A DNA stretch of 64,000 nt from Prionace glauca. Its lineage: Eukaryota; Chordata; Chondrichthyes; Carcharhiniformes; Carcharhinidae. The stretch spans positions 54,147,890-54,211,889 of the forward strand of contig CM075760.1 of the NCBI GenBank assembly GCA_037974335.1. Reading direction: 5' to 3'. This document shows, one piece after another, positions 45,490-57,400 of this stretch (position 1 is the stretch's first letter; each line of letters starts with the position of its first letter). A program made the position numbers and the translations under genes. The notes beneath the pieces were generated by a model that was given only the letters and a program-made list of their open reading frames with translations, was not told where the DNA came from and did no database searches.

Positions 45490-46070
45490 CACCTAACCTC
45501 GGTTCCACCTGGTGATAAGGATTCAATGTGGAATCTTTCCCTATATTTAGCCGGTGTTGTCCCTGTCCTTGGAGTATTTGACTGGACAGAGTAGAGGAAT
45601 ATTTACTCTGCGTCTGAACTCATTGTTCCTGGTTTATGAATGGTTGATATATCTTTGTCAGGGAAGATTTAATCCGTATCGAATCTCTGCTGTACCTAGC
45701 CTGGGTGTGTTTAGTGGAACTGTGTGGACGGCTCTTTCTCCTATACCTAACACTAATTAAAACCTGCCTCCTGGATCACGGAAGGAAGAGTGCAGGAGAG
45801 ATTTTACATAGAAGAGTGTCCATGCTCTTTCTGCCTTAATTTTGTTTGAACAGATTTATAGACGGAGTTTCACTCTGTTTATAGACAGTATAATGTTGTA
45901 AGAACGTTTGAATTGGATAGTTTAGAGGGAGATTCTCTTTGCATCTCACTCATGCTATTCCTGATTTAGGAGTTATTAATTTGCCAGTACAGAGGGGACT
46001 TTGCATTCTGCAGCGAACCCCATGTTACTCCTGTCCTGTAAGATTTTGATGGGAGAGTCGGCCGTCTTTA
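45490..46070. repeat. Degenerate ~65-bp minisatellite
   Basis: Imperfect units of the type ccttggagtatttgactgga, cagagtagaggaatatttac, tctgcgtctgaactcattgt recur, for example at 45690-45760 and 45900-46060. This matches a tandem unit commonly seen in shark introns. Confidence 0.6.
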
Positions 46071-46079
46071 CAAATTTCA

Positions 46080-46960
46080 TGGGGATTGAACCAGTATCTT
46101 TATATTACAGTAAATTTACCCTGTGTCAGCTCGTATTATGAGCCATGCCTTCGTTTATTTTCCACTGGACCCTAACTCATTCTATCTTGCATGTAGAATG
46201 TTATGTTGTCTGTCTTTGCACATAGTAAATTGGATATATTATCTGTCTGTACTAAATTAGACGCTGTCCCTGCTTATATTGTATGTCACTATGTTTCTGT
46301 TTATATTAAACGAGACATTGTCTCTGTTTATATTAATTTAGATCTCTCTCTGTTTGTATCAAAGTCGATGCAATCTTATTTCTGCAATTCTCCATATCCA
46401 CGTTTATATTGTATTAGACATGGTCTCAGTTTTTACTGCACTGGTCAATGCCAGTAATGATTAAAGTGGCTGGGAGAACACAATTCTCTGCATCCTTCTG
46501 CAAGGACAAACCGTGTGAGGTTTTGGACACTGGAAAAGAAATCTGAAATCTACTTCTGCTGGCTGCAGTGAAAGTAGATATCAAGTCCTGTGTAGCATTC
46601 ACTGTCAATGAAGAACAAAAAAATAAAGAAAATTACAGCACAATAAAATACTGGTGATCCAATACTGCCCGTTTCTGGATCTTGCCTGATAACAATCTTT
46701 TTTATCCCAACATATTATCTCTTCTTCTCACAAAACCGTGGAGTAAAACAAACTTAATTCAAAGAGAGGCATAGTTAGTGCAGGAACAAAATTGCCACAG
46801 TGAAATATATATAGGGTGAGTATCAAATATTACATCACCAGAGAGAATGCCATGTGCAATGTAAACTGAGCTCTGGTCTAGCAGAGTATTAACAGAGCCA
46901 GGCTGTATTTTAATATAAACAGGGGCCTGCTTCAAGAAAATAGTAATGAGTTAGTGCCGA
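46080..46960. repeat. Degenerate ~35-bp dispersed array
   Basis: 46190-46440 shows the clearest units: tgtctctgtttatattaatt, gtttctgtttatattaaacg and ccacgtttatattgtattag, with about 35 bp spacing. 46790-46960 is a reverse-orientation patch (aatataaacaggggcctgct). 46460-46780 is unassigned. Confidence 0.65.
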
Positions 46961-47299
46961 GTGCCACGTGGGGATGGTCAAATGCCAAATTCCAATGAGA
47001 CCCATATCCCGTGGAGGAAACATTTTTAAAAATAACATTGTCAAGTGAAATAAAACTGAGGCAGTGTCTCGCACAGTTTTACTGATATAGGAACTTCTTA
47101 GACATGAACTGAGACAGTGCTGAGTAATTAATGATACTTGACCGAATAAGGAGAATATAAAAAAAAGTTCAGAAAGATAGTAATTATTTTCACCAATTAC
47201 CATCCATTTGCAATTTAATAATTTCATTCACCAGATCTCATTCATATATAATGAGGAATATATTTACAATTACTCTGTGATAGGAAAGCGACGTTGCCT

Positions 47300-47500
47300 C
47301 GGCCCCCATTTATTCCTCATTGCTAATTGCATTCAGTAAGCTGGTGGTGAGCCGCCTTATTCAATTGCTGCAGAACCTGCAGTGTAGGTACACCGACAGT
47401 GCTCTTAGGGAGGGTGTTCCTGGACTCCGACGCAGCCTAATTAAAGGAGTGGTCCAAGTGATGTTTGTGAGTGTCTTGCAGAGGACTTTCCAGGCGGGGT
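47300..47500 (+). repeat. Dispersed elasmobranch repeat
   Basis: gaacctgcagtgtaggtaca then cagtgctcttagggagggtg. It is the same family as 57006-57400 (gtccatatgctgcaggcatc). Family not identified. Confidence 0.6.
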
Positions 47501-47699
47501 TATTCCAATTTCCCAGTTATCATCACTTCATACAGATAAACAATTCGTTCACCAATTATGTTCATCAGTTTGATAAAAGCAAAAGACTGCAGGTTCTGGA
47601 AGTTGAAACAAAAATAATGAATGCTGGAAAATCTCAACGGGTCTGATAGCATCTGTGGAGAGAGAATAAAGCCAACGTTTCGAGTCAGTGTTATCTTTT

Positions 47700-49050
47700 T
47701 TATTTGGAGGAAATTGAAGAGGGTGATGACATTGAGAAATGATGTGGGTGGATAGGGATTAGGTTTTTTTTAGGATATATTTCGAGATTATGATGTTGAT
47801 TAGTTTAGGGTGAAGAAGTTTATTAGGATATTTGGGATCACTCTGTGAATTGATGCAGCTTGTGTGTGTCTGGAAATAGTGTCTATTATTTCTGTTATTC
47901 CCATCTCACAGGAAATTTATGCAGCTTTCCTGACACGTTGTAGGAAACAATGATGATCTCTCCAAAGCAGCAGGAATACTCTGCCGAAGGGTCACCCAGA
48001 TGTGAAACAAAGGCTCTATTCTGTCTCCACAGATGTTACTGAGATTTTCCAATATTTTCTGTTTATTTTCGGCATTTCATTCTATCCAATATATAACAGC
48101 ACGTTGCTTCGTATAATTTATTGATTTTAAAATTTATTGACAACACATTGGCTTTTTGACACCAAGGAATGAAATCTGTCCCAAAATTCAGTGGGGAATG
48201 GAATTAATTCAGACCGAGGATATGAACAGCTACCCAGCAGCCTCTGCGCTTCATTGACAAGTCATCACCTCCTCATCACACAGAATGTCCTGGTACATAG
48301 CTAGAGTGTGTGATGGTTTTCAAAGTGATGATATAAATGGAACAACGTGTACTTCATGTGAAGTTCCTGAATCTTTAAATTCCGATTCATTATTACACTG
48401 TTTTGGGAAATAATGTTACACTTGTAGTTTTCCAGTGAGTTTCACAAATATTTCTGTTGCTATCTTATTTACTTTTCACCCTGTTGTCTTCACTAATTTG
48501 GGTGAGGGTTTGTTGATTGATTTGTTGTATATGAAAGAACCAGTATTTTATATAGTACAATCATTCCTCCTCAACCAAATCCCGCTCTCTCTTTCTGTCC
48601 TGGATATGAAGATTCAGCATCAGCAGAGAAATGAACCATCCGAACTGCAGGAAAATCTCCCCCTACTCTTCAAGAGGATCAGCTTGCTAACTCCCGAGAA
48701 ACTCGGAATGTATTTCACCCAGACACTCTGGAAGGATTGATGGACACATATTGAATAAAGGAGTTGTTTCAATTTATGAAGTAGTCAAACACAAATATGG
48801 AAATGTAGAACAACATCATTCAGTCCCATTTATCAATGAATACACCAATCCATTCACTAATTCCGCAATCAAAATATTCAGGCATCCAACAATCATTCAT
48901 CCATCAGTCATTCAAATGTCATTCATTCCTGTGTCAACACAGTCATACATTTATTGTTTGTGTAGATGGTGACATCAATTATTTTAATTGATCCAGTGAG
49001 CCAGAGGCCCAGGGCAATGATGAGAGGACAGGGATTTAAGTCAGACCCTT
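47700..49050. other. No recognised gene
   Basis: AT-rich, with ATTCA-type short repeats around 48820-48930. A 101-codon frame at 48435 has no domain-like features. Nothing else was found. Confidence 0.5.
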
Positions 49051-49054
49051 CCCG

Positions 49055-50480
49055 CAGGTAGATTTTGAATTCTATTGATAAATCTGGAATGGATAGTAAT
49101 TGCGATCATTGGAACCGCTCTGATTCCCCAATGGAGGAAATCTGCCATCCCTACATTGTCTCACAAGGATATAACTGCAGACTGAAAGCCAAATAGCTGA
49201 CTCTTTAATATCGACAGAAGTGTCCAAGAAAACCAGTCAATTTAAGGGAATTTGGGACAGGCAAAGAGTGTTGGTCTTTCCAAACAAACATCCCATGGAA
49301 AGATAAAAGGAGATAAAATATAAATGTGCATGCTCAAATATAACAGCATGTATCATCTCTCTGAGCCATTTTTCAGTCTGCCTGTGATTATTTCTGTCCG
49401 TCCATCACAATATCCTGATGTGTTGGAAAAATCATCATTGTTGTTAATTGGGTGCCAGAGAAGGTGGAAAATAATCCTTTATTTAGAGATGGGAAAACAT
49501 CATCTAGATTTATAACTTCCAAAAATTCAAGTGCCTCCAGTACTGTTGCTGGGTAGATTTGTTTATAAATAGACCTTACTGATAACATGCAGGGTTTTAA
49601 GTTGGCTTGGAGCCAAGTGGTCAGTTCTGATGAAACTGATCTTTGATCTACTGCACAAACACCCCCAGATGTTTCCTGTCAATAACTTTGAGCATTTGAC
49701 AGCAGCCTGGATTGCTGCCAAACACTGTGTGGAACAGATTAGCGTGAAGCTCAATGGACAACATGGGATTCAGACATTTAAACAGTAAATGTTTAATTCC
49801 CACAATTTAAATCGCAATCATTCTAATCAAGTATTTTCATTCAGTGTCCTGTTCATTACCTGAGTAAATACTATGTCAAACAATAAAGTGACCGGATCAT
49901 TTTTTTCATTTCTATAGTTTCCGAGTAAATTTCATTCCAATAATTAAAGTCTGTTTATTAATCACTTCATGAAATGAGAGAGAGAGATGTTGATGGGCCC
50001 AGTTCCCCAGTGAAGTAAAATCGGTGCAATGACATGGAATAATATTAAAACAACATCATAAAACTGACATGTACACCGGGGATTCCTGGAATATTCTGAA
50101 ATTTCTGTATCACATTGAAACAGCAGCGTGTCTTGTACCTGATTAGCACCGTGTTCTATTGTACAGTATAATCTGATTTCTGTTATTGAAGAGTTCCTCT
50201 CATAGCTGCCAATGATTGGAGAAATGATCAGTTCATAACCTGATTCAATGGAAGATAAAACATTTATTCTTGTGATATTGTGCAATGTGCCGCAAAGCTC
50301 TGATATCCTGTATTCCCAATACCAGTGTATGTTACACAGCCGGTAACCAATAGAGTGAGTTGCAATGACCTGGATGCTGAAGGAGAACTTTAATGATCTC
50401 AGTGTCCGTTCCGATTCATTAACTTTTCCGTCAAAAATCAATTTAATTTTATGTTTCTCTGTCAACTCACTATTTAATTA
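49055..50480 (+). repeat. Segmental duplication upstream of the intact VH
   Basis: Second copy of 40060-41560. It lies 690 bp above the VH start, so the duplicated unit probably included the V gene and its promoter. The two V genes (pseudogene and intact) would then be paralogs from the same event. Confidence 0.8.
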
Positions 50481-51007
50481 TCAGGAGGTTGGGATTCTCA
50501 TTATTTTCAAAGGCCTGTCTTCGAGATTGGGGCAGTTTGAAAATATAAGGAGAAACATTGTATTGTGTGAGAGATTCTTGTCATCTCCAAACCCAATTTG
50601 TACAGGGAAAGCCACCAAACTGTAAATAGAATCACTTTGTATATCCTACACATTGAGTTACAGAAATCGATGGTATTTCTTCTGATAAATTGTGCTTTAT
50701 TATTATAATGTGGCAGAGACACGGAGTTGTTGCAAAATTCTCTAATGTTCCAAAATGTTATTTCTTCATTTTCAGATTTATTTTCTTGTTGGGGGTGTGG
50801 TAATAAAATCACCATTTTTACAATGGAATTACTTATTTAAATAAATAAATGATGAACTGTAACATCACCATCAGAAATAATGGGGACAATACAATGAACA
50901 TTTCAGCCAAACAAATATCCCGATACAGATAAAATGTCCATTTTAATATTAATCTATTGTAAATCTCCGAGTCCATTCTGTTGGGGGTGTGGAAGGTGGG
51001 ACGTGGA

Positions 51008-51051
51008 TCCAGGCGCCGCCTCCAGCAGGGAATCAACAGGCGGCGCCTGGA
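51008..51051. promoter_or_regulatory. GC-rich inverted repeat in the VH promoter
   Basis: TCCAGGCGCCGCCT (51008-51021) and AGGCGGCGCCTGGA (51038-51051) are perfect reverse complements, 14 nt each, around a 16-nt spacer. It ends 22 bp before a TATA-like box. The surrounding sequence is AT-rich, so the GC patch stands out. It could be a dimeric protein-binding site or a hairpin. No known factor is claimed. Confidence 0.85.
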
Positions 51052-51072
51052 AAGCCGCCCCCTTCTGCCGGG

Positions 51073-51082
51073 TATTTAAATA
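51073..51082 (+). promoter_or_regulatory. TATA-like box of VH
   Basis: TATTTAAATA, 90 bp before the VH start codon. No octamer ATGCAAAT was found between it and the inverted repeat; some shark VH promoters are reported to lack it. Confidence 0.5.
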
Positions 51083-51171
51083 CCGCTCACTGGGACCGGA
51101 ATCCAACAGTCCGGGAGTTGGTTTGTTCACTGAGTTCCTGACACAACCATTTCCCCCAAATCACCAGAAAG

Positions 51172-51655
51172 ATGAGGTCGGCCATTTCTCTCAGTTTGTT
51201 GCTGACTTTCTTATCTGGTGAGTATTTTTTTTATTATTGTTCAAGTCTCTCTCTGTTACTGTCTCAGTGTTAGTGTGTCTCTGGAATGTTCCAGACTCAG
51301 CAATCATTTCACTAAGATTAATCCCTGGTGTTTTTGATCTATTTTTACAGGTGTCCAGTCGGATGTTGTGTTGACCCAGCCAGAGGCAGCGACCGGGGGT
51401 CCCGGAGGTTCCCTGAAACTGACCTGTGAAGCCAGCGGGTTCAATCTTGGCAGCTACTACATGGGTTGGATCCGACAGGTTCCCGGACAGGGCCTGGAGT
51501 GGCTGGTTTACTACTATAGTTCATCTGACAACAGCTACGCCCCATCAATTAAGGGTCGATTTACTGCGTCCAAAGACACTTCAAACAGTATCTTCTCTTT
51601 GGACATGAGGAGCCTGAAGATCGAAGACACGGCCATCTATTACTGTGCCAGAGAC
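51172..51655 (+). CDS. Immunoglobulin heavy-chain variable gene (germline, intact)
   Basis: Leader exon 51172-51217 ([15 protein letters not shown]), donor GTGAGT, 133-bp intron, acceptor TTTTTACAG ending 51350, V exon 51351-51655. The mature domain starts [20 protein letters not shown], with the first cysteine in [41 protein letters not shown] and the second cysteine in AIYYCARD. The phase-1 leader intron is typical of Ig V genes. It is open throughout. The germline segment ends at a recombination signal (51656), so it is unrearranged. Its product would be the antigen-binding domain of a shark IgM-type heavy chain on B cells or secreted. Closest relative in the window is the pseudogene at 42515. 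Confidence 0.96.
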
Positions 51656-51694
51656 CACAGCGAGAGGATCCAGGGCTTCACCCGGACAAGAACA
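51656..51694 (+). promoter_or_regulatory. VH recombination signal, 23-bp spacer
   Basis: Heptamer CACAGCG (51656-51662), spacer of exactly 23 nt, nonamer ACAAGAACA (51686-51694). It is cut by RAG1/2 and pairs with 12-bp-spacer signals. Confidence 0.93.
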
Positions 51695-52040
51695 GCCCGG
51701 GAGGGGATTCCGCAACTTCCATCATAACCTGAAGGTCAGTATCTGTTTTAAATGCAATATGATCGAGGCTGGTCACAACCAAACTATAATCGCGTTAAAA
51801 AAAAGTAACACAGAATGTATTTAACAGTAAAACTTCCCAAACTCACCGATATAACTGGTGAGCTTTTCACTGACTTTATTTTCATTGTAGTTTCAGCAAG
51901 TACCACATACGATATATTACTCTTGTTAATATTTCTGATAGATTGTGTTGTATAAACATTTGCCTACATTTTACATTAGAGCGAAATTAATGGTCCTTTT
52001 CAAATGAATATTGAACAGCAGTGCTGAACAGAGTGAGTGC

Positions 52041-52121
52041 AGTTTTTGTATGGGTGTGTGTCACTGTGATATACTATGGGAATCACCGTGCTGAGAAAAG
52101 CGCCATCCTCATACAAAAACC
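52041..52121 (+). other. D1 segment with its signals (12 / 22)
   Basis: 5' signal: nonamer AGTTTTTGT, 12-bp spacer, heptamer CACTGTG. D coding sequence 52069-52083 is ATATACTATGGGAAT (frame 1 IYYGN). 3' signal: heptamer CACCGTG, 22-bp spacer, nonamer ACAAAAACC. The 3' heptamer has one departure from consensus (C for A at position 4). It lies 347 bp from the V signal. Confidence 0.93.
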
Positions 52122-52430
52122 TCAGAAAAGGACGTTGCTTAAATTTGTGACCAATGCCATTGCCGAATGCCAAAGTAAATGAGGGTTCAACAAAATAATA
52201 CTGAGAAACAACATTGTTTCTTTTTAGGATGTAAAATGCTTCAATTTTATTGTTATTGATTTACACGCTGAATGTGCACAGAGAGTGTAAAAGTTTCTAA
52301 CCCCTTTTATTAATATCATGACCAGTAAAAATTGAAATATCTCACTGACTCACCCTTAGCGAGCTGGAAACAGGCTTTTGAAATAACAGTGAAATTAACT
52401 GTCTGTATTTTATAGTTAACAGTCCGCCTC

Positions 52431-52499
52431 AGTATTTGTCATGCTGTGTCTCACTGTGATAACTGGGATGGCACAGCAGTTACTGTCAATACAAAAACC
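52431..52499 (+). other. D2 segment with its signals (12 / 12)
   Basis: 5' signal: nonamer AGTATTTGT, 12-bp spacer, heptamer CACTGTG. D coding 52459-52471 is ATAACTGGGATGG (frames ITGM or NWD; the middle frame is stopped). 3' signal: heptamer CACAGCA, 12-bp spacer, nonamer ACAAAAACC. It is the only segment able to join J under the 12/23 rule without inversion. Confidence 0.93.
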
Positions 52500-52824
52500 C
52501 CTCAGCACTGATTGACTGAAACTGAATCAGTGTCACTTTTAAATCCCAACTGTAATCACAGTACAGTATTATTTATGTCCAGCACTGACCACATGGCAGG
52601 AATAAACATGGAAAATCTTGATAATTACTCAATTATCGATGTCTGTTTTCAACAACATGTTCAGCTGTAACTCTGTGAAATATAAAACTTTAGGGTCATT
52701 TATGAATGTCAAATGATATCCAGAAATACAATCATAATTTAATAAACTTTAATTGATTTTGCTTTTCCTTGGGTTTGTGAATATTTAAAATAATGGTGAA
52801 TTTGTCTCTATTTTGTGCAGGGAC

Positions 52825-52863
52825 GGTTATTGTATGACACAGCCTACGGAATGTGACACTGTG
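52825..52863 (+). promoter_or_regulatory. JH recombination signal, 23-bp spacer
   Basis: Nonamer GGTTATTGT (52825-52833), 23-bp spacer, heptamer CACTGTG (52857-52863) directly before the J coding end. Confidence 0.93.
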
Positions 52864-52911
52864 ACTACTTCGACTACTGGGGACAAGGGACCATGGTGAC
52901 GGTGACGACAG
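52864..52911 (+). CDS. Immunoglobulin heavy-chain joining segment
   Basis: Encodes YFDYWGQGTMVTVTT, with the WGxG motif that forms the FR4 strand. Donor GTAAGA follows at 52912. It ends in phase 1 (G|), matching the first base needed by the C1 exon (CG-ACA). It is the only J in the cluster. The J-C1 intron is 10,143 bp. Confidence 0.95.
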
Positions 52912-53099
52912 GTAAGAACCATCCACTTATTGAGAATTGGTTTACATGTGTCTTTGTTTTATATTTTTATCTATACTAATAATCCATGTGGTAACATAAA
53001 TGTGAGTTTGGTGGATTCTCGGTTGAGAATTGTTACAATGTTTCCTGTGATTCTGCTGCAAAGGGGTTTTAGAATTCCGCTCTTTCTGGACAATAGGTG

Positions 53100-54770
53100 C
53101 TGCTGAGGGATTCAATCCTAAATTGTCGGGATTTTGCGTTTATCTGTTGAGGTTATTGTGTGGTTGGGTTACTTTAAAATCCGAATGTCTGTTATACAAT
53201 TCAGCGTTTCTGCAGCGTTTAATCTCGGTGACATCTAGTGGCTGCGGTTTGTACCAAGTGTTTGAAATTTGTACCAAAAATTTAAAACAATCTAAAATTT
53301 CTATATTTATCCAGTGAAAATGTTCCACTCACTCACAATGCTGGTGCTGCTGTGCAATAATTTCTGCTTATTCTAAACATGAATTAGTTTGGTGATGGGC
53401 GAATTGGCTGGAATTTACATTAAACATTTCTGTAAATGTTATATTTGATTCTGTTGAGAGTGTTTGTAGAATTGAGCTGCTTCCGCATGAAGCGGGGTTC
53501 AGTCTCTCAGTGATGCGTTTTTTTTTGGTGAGGAGATTATGTATCTGGGTGACTTTAAATACGTAAAATTTGTGAATTAATTTGGTATTTCTGCATTGTT
53601 TGAGCTCAGTGACACTGAGCTGTTACACGTTTTGTGATTGAATATGAGCATTCTGCGGGTCGCAACTGCTTGATGCATGACTGCTGGGAGAAATAAAGCA
53701 GGGTTTATTGTGTTTGTATGTTTAAAATCTTTAGTCATAACGGCTTAAGCCGCTCGTTCAGAACATAGTTTGTCACTGCATTCAGATTTTGGGGTATCGG
53801 CAATGTTTAATCTCGGTGGCATTTGATGGCTGGAACTTTTACCATCCAAATGTTTAAATATGTTTGAAATATGACCCAATATGAATAAGATGTGATAAAG
53901 TTTCAACGCTAATTTGTTGGACAAATTCCACCTCCTCGCAATGCTATTGCTATTATTCTAGATTTCTGTTTAGTTTAATAATTGATTAACAGCTGGTTTG
54001 CTAGATTCGATATTGAGATTTATTTTGCAATGTTACATTTGATTCTGTTGAATGGATAATTGATCTGTTTTTCTGTGAAGCGGATTCATTCCCTCATTGA
54101 TGTGTTTTGTTGTGTTTCTGCTGAGGAGATTCTGTGGTGCAGTCACTGTGAATGTTTAAAATTTGTGCAGTGGTTTGGCTTTGTGGCATTATTTCTGTGT
54201 TGTTTAAATAGTTAAAACACTAAAAATTGCTGCAATCACAAACTTCCCATGAACAAGTTTAATAGTAAAATTAATGTAAATCAAAGTATTATTATTCGGT
54301 AATTTAACTCCATATTCACCACAGATTATTTTATATTAATAATTTAGCAATAATCCCCTTTAATAGTTTTGTTGTGTATTTCACACAATTAACATGACCA
54401 GAACATTTTCCAGACTGGAAATATTTTGTGACAATTCAGAAGCTATTTCAATAATAACCTGCTGTTTTCACAGCCGTGCTCAGTTGAACAAGATACTTTG
54501 CATTAATCGGCATATCCCAGATTAAGTTCGCATTTACTGGAATACGAGTTTTGCAGAATAATTTCCTTTTTGGAAATTTTTGTATCCGATTATTAATTTT
54601 TTTTCTATGCAATTGGAACCAGATTATCCGTTCTAAGTATTTTTTTTAAATTAGATACCGAGATAATTAATTACTTATCGTATCTCAAAATTTGTGAAAT
54701 TGTTTAGTGTTCCTCAATTGTTTTTACATTGTTTACGCTCAGTGAAACTGAACAGTTCTGGCTAAATGAA
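53100..54770. repeat. Degenerate tandem units after JH
   Basis: A motif of the form ttctgcattgtttgagctca plus gtgacactgagctg recurs with drift at about 53205-53250, 53590-53630, 53805-53840, 54185-54215 and 54735-54765. Each is preceded by a version of ctgaggagattctgtgg and a tttaaaatttgtg phrase. Spacing is roughly 200-550 bp. It lies in the first 1.9 kb of the J-C intron, where mammals place the intronic enhancer. No known enhancer motif is asserted. Confidence 0.55.
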
Positions 54771-54889
54771 AATAAAATTGCCTTTGAATATTCTTGTAGG
54801 GATAAAGCAGAAATGTTTCGGAAAATACAATAAATATATGTTAGGGCATTTTATTCATGTTAACTAATGGTGACATAGTAAAATAAAAC

Positions 54890-55170
54890 ATGAATTACAA
54901 TTCACTGTACCTCTGTTAGGGACATTACACTTCCCTGAATCTGTTATATTCGAAGTCCTCATTTTCAGAAAAATAATTGCTCAGTTTTTGTGATTTGAGA
55001 CAGTCAGGGAGAAATAGTTAAAAGGCAAAGGGAGTTTTAAAATGAACATCAGGTTAATTTAAAATGTTTATTGATTTTTTCACTGTTGTAATTTGACCTT
55101 TGATCAATTAGAATCAAACGGTTTATAAACATTTGACAGACTGAACGCAGTTTTCTGACAGATGGAATTC
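54890..55170 (+). repeat. Intronic direct repeat, copy 1
   Basis: ctctgttagggacattacac, gagaaatagttaaaaggcaa and aggttaatttaaaatgttta match the copy at 56225-56530, about 1.35 kb away. The sequence between and around (55170-56220) is AT-rich with no other feature. Confidence 0.75.
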
Positions 55171-56224
55171 GCTGACACTCAAGTAAAATTGTTCAAATGA
55201 TTGTGTTTGAATTGTAGTAAAGTGTCAACAGAAACTGGCTACCGACTGACAATTAAATGCTTGAAATTCAAAAAGATTACTTTATATAAAAATAATATGA
55301 TATTATAAATACTATAAAAATAATATTAGCTCAGCACTTAATAACATCATGTCTCCCATTAATGTTAAACACAGAATAATTGACAGAATGGAAGAATAAA
55401 TGACAGAATGGAAGAATTCATACTAACTGAAGCTTATGTTTAATTCTTATTAAATATTATAATGAAGAAAAGGTTGAGACTTATATTCTGCATCGTGTTT
55501 TTAGCGTTACAGAGGATTTGAATCAATTATCGTCTTTGTGTTTGCACTGTTTAATTCAGGTCTTCTTTAATTAAACAATGTGTTCAGTAATGAAGTTGTT
55601 ATATGGGTGGCCTAAATTATTAAATCTAGGAAGCAGTATTATTGATTTCAAACGGCCAGGCCGTTACAGTCTGGACAAAGTCAGAAATCTGCATTTTTAA
55701 CTCGTTTGTTCGTTGTAATAAGATATTTGCAGTCAAAGTGAAAAAGTAAAATATTGCAATGTGATTAGATTTAAGTAAATGAATGACAGATGTTTGAATG
55801 TTTCCATTCAGTAATTTAAAATTATAGTTTAACATTGAGATTTAATTGTAATCTAATTATTTAACAATGTTGGGGGCAGAAGCACGTTTTGAATGATTGA
55901 AAACTCATTTTATTGCAGAGAACAAATCAGCTGACAGGAGAACTAACTGACAATTAACAATAACTTAAAATGTAATATTAACGCTGATTAATTCAAAACA
56001 AAATACCTTGAATATTGCACTAGCGTGCAAAATATCATCAGTCTTAGAGAATATTTAATTGTATCAAAATGAATTCAAAAACAAAACATTTCTTTACTCA
56101 GCTGTGCTCGGCTCGATAAATTGTTTTGCCTTGATAATTTTGTTGATTACATTTAATTAAGAAATTAGATCCAATCAGGTAACGATTTTCAATGTAAATA
56201 TTTCCCGGTTTGTTTAATTCTTAG

Positions 56225-56530
56225 TGTGTCACTGTATCTCTGTTAGGGACATTGAACTGTTACTGTGTCACTGTATCTCTGATAGGGACATTGAACTGTC
56301 CTGAATCTGTTATTTTTGCTCATTTTCAGCGAAATTACATTTTTACACAATTTTCGCGAAGTGATACAGGCAGAGAGAAATAATTAAAAGTCGAGAGGAG
56401 TTCTGAAATGAATACCCGCTTAATTTAAAATAGGTTATTGATTTTCTGTTGTAACTTGACTATTGATCAAAGAGAACCCAACAGTTTGAAATTGACAGAT
56501 TGAACAGATCTTTCTGCTGGGAACTCGACT
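56225..56530 (+). repeat. Intronic direct repeat, copy 2
   Basis: Matches 54890-55170. At its start a short unit (gtgtcactgtatctctgtta then gggacattgaactgt) is itself tandemly doubled. Confidence 0.75.
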
Positions 56531-57005
56531 GTTGAACTGTTTGTGTCTGTTCTGTTTCTGGGCGTGTGGTCACTGTGTTGGGACCAGGAATCTCCCTGAC
56601 TGGTTATAAATCTTTTGATTCCTTCTCCTGTACTGCAGGAAGTGAAATTTGATTTATTTCTTCAATGCACTTGTATCTGTGGGAAATGTGACTGTTTGAC
56701 TCGGTGTCTCAGAAATTAAGTCCCTGAAGCATATTGTGTCCATCAGAGAAGCAGAAACATCAGACTTTAGAGGGAGAATTGGGTGATTTTTAAGCAGTGA
56801 TGTACCGGCCTTGGGAATGTTCAATGAACAAATACAAAGTGAGATTTACTATATTCTGCTCCGTACTACAGCAGCCCCTGAATTGTTCAGTTTGACAGTT
56901 GAAGGGTCAAATTCACTTGCATATTATTTTTAATCTTCTAAAGGCATTTTAGAGACATTTGCGGGGCCAGAATTTATAATCTCATTGTTCCTTCACAAAG
57001 TATTG

Positions 57006-57400
57006 ATATGAAGCATCCTTGAACAACTGCAGTCCATATGCTGCAGGCATCCGCCCTGCTGTTAGGCAGGGAGTTCCAGGATTTTGACCCAGCGATTATG
57101 AATGAATTGAGATATTGTTTCAGGTCAGGATGGTGTGTGTTTTGAAGGGGAGCTTACAGGTTATAGTGTTTCAGATGTGGCTGCTGCCCTTGTCCTGTTA
57201 GGATGTAAAGGCAGCAGGTTTGGACAGTGTATTCTATGGAGCCTTGGTGAATTGCTGCAGTGCATGTTGTATATAATACACACCCTGCTGACACTGCTTG
57301 TTAGTGATGAAGAGAGTGAATAGGGTGAATGAGGAGGTGGGTAATCTTGTGGGTGGCTTTGCCCTGGATTGTGTCAGATTCCGTGAGGTTTTACAAGTTT
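57006..57400 (+). repeat. Dispersed elasmobranch repeat
   Basis: gggagttccaggattttgac, ttgtcctgttaggatgtaaa, gccttggtgaattgctgcag and tgccctggattgtgtcagat are in the order of a repeat commonly seen in shark genomes. A shorter copy is at 47300. Confidence 0.75.
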
